The notes under the pieces were generated by a model, which did no database searches, had not been told where the DNA came from, and saw only the letters and a program-made list of their open reading frames with translations. From CALHVX01 sp964640725 (GTDB lineage: Bacteria > Pseudomonadota > Gammaproteobacteria > Pseudomonadales > Azotimanducaceae): a stretch of 25,626 nt of DNA. Shown here in pieces: positions 15,519-25,400 of this stretch (positions within the stretch are counted from its first letter, which is position 1; every line of letters starts with the position of its first letter). The position numbers and the translations under genes were made by a program. The stretch covers positions 1 through 25,626 of the forward strand of contig CAZXIJ010000040.1 of NCBI GenBank assembly GCA_964640725.1, given 5' to 3'.

Positions 15519-16394
15519 ATGACGACGATACAACGGATCACCGCGATGGCGCTCAGCGTCGCCGGCCTGGGCCTTGGGGCCCTGGCCCAGGCGGCTGACA
15601 GTGACGCGCTGCTGGACCAGGCCAACTTCGAGTGCCTGATCGAGCCGAAGATGACCGTGCTGGTCGGCGCGCCAACCCAGGGCATTCTGGACACGGTAGA
15701 GGTCAGCCGGGCAGACGTGGTGAAGGCCGGACAGCTGCTGGCCACCCTGAAGGCCGACGTCGAGATCGCGGCCCTGGATCAGGCCCGGGTCAAGGCCACC
15801 ATGAAAAGCGAGATACAGGCTCGGCAGGCCGACCTGCATCTGGCGAAGGTCAACATGCAGCGCATCGAGGAGTTGCACGCCAAGCGCCTCGTGTCCGCTC
15901 AGGAGCGGGACGAGTCCATTGCCCAGCTGGAGGTCGCCCGCATGGCGCTGCTGCAGGCCCGGGACAACCGCAAGCTGCACGAGTACGAGTTCGCCCGCGC
16001 GCGGAACGTGGTCAAAGAGCACCAGATCCGCAGCCCCATCTCTGGCGTGATCGTCGAGCAGCGCGCCTACCCGGGCGAGTTCGTGTACGAAAATCCCGTG
16101 GTCACCGTGGCCCAGATCCATCCGCTGAAGGTCGAGGCGATCCTGCCCGCGCGCTACTTCGGGGACGTGCAGGCGGGCATGGCGGCCACCATCGAGCCGG
16201 AAATCGACGTCGACGGCCCGCTCGAAGTGAAGGTCACCAGCGTCGACCGGGTCATCGACGTCGCCAGCGGCACCTTCTCCGTGCACCTGGAGCTGCCCAA
16301 CCCGGATTACCGCATTCCCGGCGGACAGCGCTGCTCTCTGGCGCTGGCCAACCTGATGGCTCGGGAACGGCTGGCGTCTCGCGGACGGCCCTGA
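15519..16394 (+). CDS. HlyD-family periplasmic adaptor
   Basis: A 291-residue periplasmic adaptor of the HlyD/RND membrane-fusion type. It has a signal peptide with likely cleavage after ALAQA (residue 25). The lipoyl half-motif GILDTVEVSRADVVKAGQLL comes next, followed by a helical hairpin (about 78-165), the second half-motif IRSPISGVIVEQRAYPGEFV, and a beta-barrel with LPARYFGDVQAGM and GGQRCSL. Such proteins connect inner-membrane machinery to an outer-membrane channel. This one is secreted rather than membrane-spanning and is shorter than the other two HlyD modules of the operon, so it is probably the distal ring component. AAGGAG at 15507-15512 gives a strong ribosome binding site; it starts 3 nt after the SecA-like stop and ends 12 nt before the giant gene. 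Confidence 0.9.
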   Translation: MTTIQRITAMALSVAGLGLGALAQAADSDALLDQANFECLIEPKMTVLVGAPTQGILDTVEVSRADVVKAGQLLATLKADVEIAALDQARVKATMKSEIQARQADLHLAKVNMQRIEELHAKRLVSAQERDESIAQLEVARMALLQARDNRKLHEYEFARARNVVKEHQIRSPISGVIVEQRAYPGEFVYENPVVTVAQIHPLKVEAILPARYFGDVQAGMAATIEPEIDVDGPLEVKVTSVDRVIDVASGTFSVHLELPNPDYRIPGGQRCSLALANLMARERLASRGRP

Positions 16395-16406
16395 GGAAGA
16401 TCCCCG

Positions 16407-19400
16407 ATGCGCAAATTCCTGGTTCGCTATCGCAAACAGTCTGAACGCCGTGCCGCCAACAGTGGCTTCAAGTCCGAGGCCCTGGAGACGCGCATCCTGT
16501 TTTCCGCTGACCTGCCCTGGCTGTCGACGGACGGCGCCAGCACCGACAGCTTCGCCCAGCTGACGGAGCTTGCGCTCACCAACCCGAACGAACATCGGAA
16601 CAGCGTCGCTGCGAACGCCTCGGAGTACCGGCAATCGCTGGTCCTGATCGATGAGGCCGTGGCTGGACTCATTCCCCAGCGGGAGCAGCTGCAGGCGCAC
16701 TTTGACAGCGCCGGCATCGTCATGGGATTCCTGGATTCCCGGCAGAGTGGCCTGGACCAGATCAGCGCGTCGCTGGCAGAGAGCGGTGGGCAGAACTCGC
16801 TCCAGCTCCTGACGGAAGCCAGCAGCCAGGGCCTGCAGCTCGGCAACAGCTTCCTGGGCGTCAACGAGGTGCTCGCGAACGCGGAGCAGATCGCCGGCTG
16901 GCGACCCTATCTCGATGCCGAAGGCAGCTTCGGCATCTTTGCGAGCAACCTGTCCGCCTTCGCGGACGCCGACCATCTGACCGAGCTGTTCGGCTCCCTG
17001 ACCGGCAGCGCGTTCACGGCCCAGGATCTGCTGGCACCAACAGAAGCAACGGCCTGGCTCCAGAAGCCGGCGCTGCAGACCACCGAGCTGGTGTTTGTCG
17101 ATGCCGGCGTCGAGGACTACCAGAGCCTGATCGACGATCTGCGCGCGCAAGCCGGCGGTGGCAGCCAGTTCGAAGTCATCCTGATCGACGAGCACGAAGA
17201 CGGCCTGGCCCGCATCAGCCACACCCTGCAGGGGCGCAGCGACATCGACGCCGTGCACATCGTCTCCCACGGCAGCGACGGGCTCGTGGAGCTTGGCAAC
17301 GCGACCCTGAGCGCGGCCAACGTCGACGCCTTCGCGGCCCAGATCGGTGCCTGGGGCGATGCCCTGGGCGCCGATGCGGACCTGCTGATTTACGGCTGCA
17401 ACCTGGCCTACTCGGACACGGGCCGATCCCTCGTGGACGAGCTGGCCACCCTGACCGGCGCGGACGTCGCGGCCTCCGAAGACCTGACCGGCAGCGCGGC
17501 CCTGGGCGGCGACTGGGAGCTGGAATATCAGCGCGGCCAGATCGAGACCGGCATCGCCTTCAGCCAGCTGGCCACAGCAAGCTACGACTACGTGCTTGCG
17601 ACCTATACGGTGAGCAACCTGAACGACAGCGGCCCGGGCTCTCTGCGGGAGGCCATCACCCAGGCCAACGCCAACGCCGGCGCTGACGTTATCGAGTTTA
17701 CCGTCGCCGGTACCATCAGCCTGACGAGCGCCCTGCCCGCCATCACCGAACAGGTGGTGCTTGATGGCACCACAGCACCGGGCTACACCGATTCGCCGCT
17801 GGTGTTTCTGGACGGCGCAGCCGCGGGCGCGGGCGCCGATGGGCTGCTGCTGGATACCGGTTCCGATAACTCCATCGTTCGGGCTCTGGGCATCGTCAAC
17901 TTTGACGACGAAGGCATTGTCGTCCGCAGCGATAGCAACTGGATTTACGGCAGCTATGTAGGCGTTGATGCCACCGGCCTCGCTGCCGCCGGCAACAACG
18001 GCGTGGGGATTTCCATCCGTGACGGGGCCAGCGGCAACACCGTCGGCACCAACGCTGACGGCAGCAACGATTCGCTGGAACGCAACCTGATCGGCGGCAA
18101 CGCCGACGGCGTTGTCATTTTCGGCTCGGGGACCTCAGGCAACCAGGTCTCGGGCAACTACATCGGCGTTGGCGCGGACGGGGTCACGGTCGTTGCCAAC
18201 ACAAGCGTCGGCATAACGATCACCAACGGCGCGACTGCCAACATCATCGGTGGCAGCGCCGCCGGCGCCGGCAACGTGATCTCCGGCAACGGCGACGAAG
18301 GTATCGACATCGTCGGCGCCGGAACAGAAAACAACTCAGTGCTCGGCAACCTGATTGGTATCTCGGCCGACGGCACCACCCGGGTCGGCAACACCCAGTC
18401 CGGCATCTTCGTATGGCAGGCCGACAACAACACCATCGGCGGCACCGGGGCCAACGAGCACAACATCATCGGCGGGAATGGCATCCACGGGATCGAGGTG
18501 TACGAGGCGGCGGGCACTGAGATCTACGGCAATTATCTGGGCACGGACGAGAGCGGGACCGTGGACCTGGGCAACGTCGAAGACGGGGTGCAGATTCGCC
18601 TCAACGCCAGCGGCACCATCGTGGGCAGTATCGGCACGGATCAGGCCAACACCATCGCCTTCAACCGCAACGGCGTTGTCGTCGAAACCGGCACCACGGG
18701 CAACACCATCCGCGGCAACGCGATCTACAGCAACGTCGGGATCGGCATCGATCTGTCTGCGCTGTCTGTCCCTGATGGCACGGATGCCAACGACGCCGGT
18801 GACGCGGACAGCGGCGGCAACACCAAGCTCAACACCCCAACGCTGCTGTTCGCCAACGTCAACGACGGCGGCTTCTTTAACTTTGCGGTGGACGCATCAG
18901 CGCTCCCGGCGGGAAGCTACACCCTGGATGTTTACGCCAGCATCAACGGTGAAGGCGGCGAGGTCGAGGGGCAGCGGTATCTGACATCGCGTACGGGCCT
19001 CGCGGGCGGCGACAGCTATGAGGAATACGTCGCCGGCGGCATGTCGAGCCTTGCGCCGGGCGAGTACATCACCGTGACGGTCACAGACGCTACGGGCAAC
19101 ACCTCCGAGTTCTCCAGCTATGCGGTGGTCGTCGACGGCGATCCCGGCGGCACGACACCGTCGGACCTGCAGGTGGCCAGCACCGCGCAGGGCGGGCTGG
19201 TGCTGAACGAGTCTGGAGGTAACGGCGCTTATCTTCAGGCCGACGACGGCGGCGCAATTCTGGGCGGGCTGACGGCCCTGACCGTCGAAGCGCGGTTCAG
19301 CTTTACCGATACCAGCATCGTTCAAACCCTGGTTTCCTACGCGACGGATGCTAACCCCAACTCCCTCAGCCTCCGGATCGCAACAGACGGCACCTTGCGT

Positions 19401-22400
19401 ATCCAACCAGGCAGCCAGAACGCGGTGGCCAGCACCTTTGACTACCACAGCCTGGCGGACGGCAACCCCCACACGCTGTCGGTGACCTGGGATAACAGCT
19501 CCGGTGACTGGTCCGTTTACGTCGACGGCGCGCTCGCAGACAGCGGCACCGGCCTGTCCGTGGGCCAATCGATCAACACCGGCGGCACCCTGATTATTGG
19601 CCAGGAGCAGGACAGCGTGGGCGGCGGTTTCTCCAGCTTCCAGCGCCTGGCCGGCACGCTGCATGAGCTGCGGTTCTTTGACACAGCGCGCTCCGCGAGC
19701 GAGATCGAGCTGTACGACGATCGAGAGGTTGCCCACAACACCGCCAACCTGATCGCCGACTGGCAGTTCGACGCCCTGAACCGAGACGGCATCGTCTTTG
19801 ACGAGGTCAACGCCAATCACCTGACCCTGAGACAGGCGGGCGGCAGCTTCACGGACGATCCTGCCGGGCTGCAGCTTGGCGTGGCGGAGGCGGTCGCCAA
19901 CGGCACGGTTGTTGGCACCATCGCCGGTATCGACGCAGAGCGAGGCGCGCAGATCGCCGCCATCCTGGCCCAGGATCCTACCCTGACCTACTCCGCAGAA
20001 AGCGACAAGTTCTACCGCGCGGTCACGACCACGGACTCCTGGATCAACGCGCGCGCGGCGGCGACCAGCGCCACCATCGACGGCGTCAGCGGGCAGCTGG
20101 CGACCATCCGGTCTGCCGCAGAGCAGGCGGTGGTCGCCGAGATCGCCGCCGACGCGGGCCAGAACCTGTTCCTGGGCGCGACCCAATCGGGCCAGGAATG
20201 GCACTGGCAGGACGGCTCGACCGATGCTGACCAGTTCTGGGAGGGCACGAGTACCGGGCGCGCAATCAATGGCGCTTACACAAACTGGGCCGCCAACGAG
20301 CCGGGCGGTTCCGAGCCTTACCTGAACATCCGACATACCGACGGTGCATGGGACGATCTGACGGCCGCCTTCGATCGTGGCCATCTGGTCGAGTGGGATG
20401 CCCAGGAAGTCCTCGATGCCAGTCTGGCCCTGAGCTACACAATCACGGCTCAGTCTGTGACCGGCGCCTTCGCCATCGACAGCCAGACCGGTGTGGTCAC
20501 CGTTGCCGATGGCACGCTGCTGGACGCCACGGCCCTGGCCGAGCACAGCCTGACGGTACAGGTGACCGATGCCGACGGCAGGCAGCACAGCGAAGTGATG
20601 GCGGTCGCCATTGCCAGCGCCAATCGGGGCGTCACGCAGCAGGTGCCCGTGGGCGACAGCACAGCAGAAGACACCCAGCGCGTCTTCAGCACCGCAAACG
20701 GCAACGCCATCACCGTCGACGTCGAGGGTGCATCGGATGGCCAGGTGCAAACCACGCTGACGGTTCTGCAGGGGCGCCTGATCCTGCCGGACATCACCGG
20801 CATCACCATCGTTGACGGCGCCAACGGCTATCGCAGCGTCACCCTCGAGGGCACGGAGTCGGCCATCAACGCTGCGCTGGACGGCCTGATCTACGAACCT
20901 GACAGCGACTTCAACGGCGCCGACACCCTGACGATCACGTCTGTGGCCAGCGCTGCGCTGCAGGGTCAGTACACCTTTGACGACACGACCGCCAGCGATA
21001 CCAGCGTCGGCGTACCCAACCACGGCGCGTTCTTCGGCAATGCGGCAACGGCGACGGACCCCGTTCGCGGCGAAGTGCTGAGCCTGGACGGGAACGGCGA
21101 CTACGTCCGCATCGATGGCATGTTCGACGAGCCGGAGAACGTGACCCTGTCGGCCTGGGTCAACTTCTCCAGTTCTGCTTCGAACGCGGGCGATGTGATC
21201 TCCATCGGCAATATGGTCGCGCTACGCGTGAACGACATGACCGAGGGCGTGACGGGTTTCTTTTACGACGGCTCAGCTTTCCAGTTCGTCGGCACGGGCC
21301 CGGGCGTCAGCCTGAACGACAACCAGTGGCATCACGTCGCCTTCAGCTTCGATGACGCAAACAACACGCAAAACCTGTATATCGACGGCGAGCTCTACGC
21401 CAGCGCCAGCCACACCGCATCCATCGACTACCAGAACTGGTCACCGCAGACCACGATCGGCGCGCACGCGGACCCTTCAAACACCGGCTTTGACTTTAAC
21501 GGCGCAATCGACGACGCCCGGGTCTACGCGCGCGCCCTGTCCGCCGACGAAATCGCGGCGCTCGCCGCGGAACAGACAGCGCACACCAGCACGATCGCGC
21601 TGACGATCAGCGCCGATAACGATGGGCCCAGCTTCGATAGCTACGCGGGCTATCAGAATGCCGATGTCTCCGGCAGCCAGTCCACCCAGTCTATGGTCGT
21701 CCAGCCGGATGGCCGCATCATCGTTGCGGGCTACGACAGCACCGGTACCGACAGCTTCCAGATGGTGCGCTACAACGTGGATGGCTCGCTGGATACCAGC
21801 TTCGGCGTCAACGGGGTCGTGGATACCAACTTTGGCGGCTCCGGGCGCGCCTATACCGTCTCGCTGCAGGACGATGGCAGCCTCCTGCTCTCCGGCAGCG
21901 GCCCGACAGCGGATGCCTACATCGTGAGGTACAACGCTGACGGCAGCCTCGACGGCAGCTTCGGCAGCTCAGGCATTGCCATCGTTGACGTGAACAGCGC
22001 CTCGAACACCGCCTGGGACCATGCTGTAGGCCCTGACGGCAGCATCTATCTTTCGGGATCTGTCTTTAACGGCACCGACGACGACTTCGTTGTGACCCGC
22101 CTCACTGCCGCGGGCACCGTCGATACCACCTTTAACGGCACCGGCTCCGTCATCGTGCCGAACACCGGCAGCGATACCGCCTGGGCAGTGGCGGTCCAGG
22201 ACAATGGCCAGGTGGTGCTGGCGGGCACGATGGACAACCCGTCCTGGGACGTTGGGCTGGTCCGGCTCAACGTCGATGGCTCTTACGACAGCGACTTTGG
22301 CACCGGCGGCATCGTGTTGACCGACGCTGCCGGCGGGACGGACAGCGTCAGCGACGTGATCATTCAGCCCGACGGGCAGATCCTGGTCGTGGGCAAAGGC

Positions 22401-25400
22401 AACCCCGGCGGCAACGACCAGGCCATGCTGGTGCGCTACAACACCGACGGTTCCCTGGACGGCGGCTTTGGCAGCGGCGGCGTGGTGCTTGGTTTCAGCG
22501 GCTTTCAGACCACTGGCAGCACCGCCGTGGTGCTGGAAGACGGCTCTATCCTGATGACAGGCAACGCGTATCCCGGGGGCAGCGCGGATGCCTTCGTTGC
22601 CAAATTTCAGCCGGACGGCACCCTCGACACCAGCTTTGGCGACAACGCCGGCTACTCGCTGTTCGATGCCAGCGGAACCACAGACTTTGGCGCCGACGTG
22701 GCCGTGCTGCACGACGGCACGATCGTTGTGGCGACCACCAGCACGGTCGACAGCGGGTCTGACTTCACCCAGGTCCAGTTCAACGCGGACGGCACCCGGA
22801 GCACAGGCTACGGTATCGCGACCGATACCCTTGCCCAATCGGTCAGTTACACGGAAAACGCGGCGCCGATCATTCTGGATAGCGACGTCGACGTCTCCGA
22901 CCCGGAGCTCGATGCGCGTAACGGCGGCGCCGGCAATTACGCTGGTGCCAGCCTGGTGCTCACCAGGAACACCGGCGCCGCTGCCCAGGACCTGTTCGGG
23001 TTTTCGGACGGCAATGGCCTGTCGCTCAGCGGCAGCAGCATTCTCAAGAACGGCAACGTCATCGCTACCTTCGACAGCAACGGAACCGCCGGCCAGCTGA
23101 CGGTCACTTTCACGGACAGCAACGGCGAAGTGCCGACATCCGCTGACGTCGACAACCTGTTGCGGCAGATCACCTACGCCAACAGCAGCGATGCGCCCAG
23201 CGCATCGGTGCAGATCGACTGGACGTTCTCCGACGGCAACACCGGCGCACAAGGCGCGAGCGGCGCCCTGACCGCGACGGGCGCGACGGTGGTCAACATC
23301 ATCGCAAGCAACGACCTTGCTGTCGCCAACGCAGACAGCGCAACGACGCTGCAGGACACGCCCCTGACCGTCTCGCCTACGGACAACGACAGTGACGGCG
23401 AGAGCGATGTCGTCTCTATTCTGGAGTACACCCAGCCGGCCAATGGCGTGCTCGTGGACAACGGCGACGGGACCTTTACCTACACGCCGACGCCCGGCTA
23501 TACGGGCAACGACAGCTTCGAGTATCTGGCAATGGATACCGGGGCCGGCCTGCAGCACTACTGGGGCCTGGACGGCAACGCGAACGACGCCATTGGTTTT
23601 GCCGATGGCATGGTCAACGGCACCACCACGGAAGCGGCAGACTTCGGCAACGGGCTGCGCTTTAACGAATCAGCATCCGACTACGTCGAGCTGCCTGATG
23701 TGGTCTACGGCAGCGAGTTCACCGTCTCCTTCGAGTTCAAGGTCGACGAGATCGACGGCTCGCTATTTCAGTATCTCTACAGCCACGGCAATGTCAGCAG
23801 CGCGAACAGCGTCAACGTCTTCATCAATGAAGCGACGCACGGCACAGATCCCTTCACTTTGCGCACGGTGGTACGCGACGGCAACGATAGCCTGGACAAC
23901 AGCGCGCTAGAGATCGACATCAGCGCGCTTGGTCTCGACCTCGTCGACGGCCAGTTCCACAGCTACACCCTGACCGCAGGCGCTGATGGCCTGCGGGTCT
24001 ACATCGACGGCGTGCTGGTTGCATCGGACACCACGCGCGGCACCGACGGGGTCGACCCGACCGGCAGTGCCTTCCTGGGCATTCGCCAGGATCTCAATCC
24101 TGATCGGGCCTTTGGCGGCGTCCTCGATTCTGTGGCGATCTACGACAACGCACTCGATGGAGAGGCGATCGCGAACCTGGCAGCCGGTTCAAACCGGGCC
24201 ACAGCCAATATCAGTGTGCTGGCTGCGTCGGAGCCGACGCAGAGCCTGCCAGCCGCGCAGAGCGTGAACGAAGACGAAGTGCTGACCTTCAGCGCTGGCG
24301 GCGGCAATGCGGTCACCGTGAGCGATGGCCAGGCCGGGGATCACCCGTTACAGGTCACCCTGACCGTCAACGATGGGGTGTTGACGCTGAATGGCCTTAC
24401 GGGCCTGACGCTGGTGGAGGGCAGCAACGGCAGCAGCTCGCTGACCGTCAGCGGTACCGAGGCCGCCATCAACGCAGCGCTCGAGGGCATGACCTTCACT
24501 CCCAACGCGAACTTTCACGGCGCCGTCAACCTGGCGATGACCACCGCCGTTGCGTCCGACCTGGTCGGCGAGTACGCCTTTGAGGCCAACGCCAACGACT
24601 CCGCGCCAGGCACTGCCAACAACGGCGCTCTGGTCAACGGCGCCGCCATCGTCATCGACGCCGACCGCGGTAACGTGCTGTCGCTGAACAACAGCAACCA
24701 GTACGTCGAGATTCCCGGGATGTTCGGCAATCCTGCCGACGTCACCCTGGCCGCCTGGGTGAACGTGAACTCAGGCACCTTTGCCGACGAGATCATCTCC
24801 CTGGGCGACAATGTCGCGCTGCGCTCCACAGACGGCGCGGGCGGCGTACGCTTCATCATCCGCGGGACTTCCGGCTGGCAGACCGTCGATTCCAACATCA
24901 ATATCACCGGCGATGGCTGGACCCACGTCGCCGCTACCCTGAATGACACCACTGGCGCGATCGATCTCTACATCAACGGCGCACTGGTCGCCTCTGCCAC
25001 AGCCGCAGAGTCGATCCAATACACTCAGGGAACCGACACCCGCATCGGCGAGAACGGCAACGGGCTAACGCACCCGATGGATGGGCTGATCGACGACGCG
25101 CGCATTTACACGCGCGCGCTGTCTGCCGAAGAGATCGCTGCCCTGGCCTTTGACCAGGTCGAGAACACGGACACGTTGGCGATTACCGTCGATCCGGTCA
25201 ACGATGCGCCGACGGGTACCGTCAGCATCGACGACACGACGCCTGCGGAAGGCGATACGCTGAACGCATCGAATACCCTGGCCGACGCCGACGGGCTGTC
25301 CGGCCCGATCAGCTACCAGTGGTATCGCGACGGCGCGATCATCGCCGGGGCCACCGGCAACAGCTACACCACGACGCAGAGCGACGTCGGGGCCGTCATG

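Noticed and set aside
14343..17270. Long open frame on the minus strand (975 codons), spanning four plus-strand genes
   Set aside because: It runs antisense to the SecA-like, HlyD and giant genes, whose motifs are unmistakable; its translation is Gly/Arg/Gln/Val-rich with no recognisable domain. Such frames are expected opposite GC-rich genes.
17900..18760. Recurrent GGCAAC-containing DNA resembling short tandem repeats
   Set aside because: The repeats are codon-level echoes of asparagine-glycine turns in the beta-helix, irregular in spacing, and not a CRISPR or satellite array.
18897..23558. Two long minus-strand open frames (18897-21023 and 21969-23558) and several short plus-strand ones
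   Set aside because: All lie inside the giant coding frame, which is open without a stop through 3073 codons and shows clear domains; the others are GC-driven shadows.
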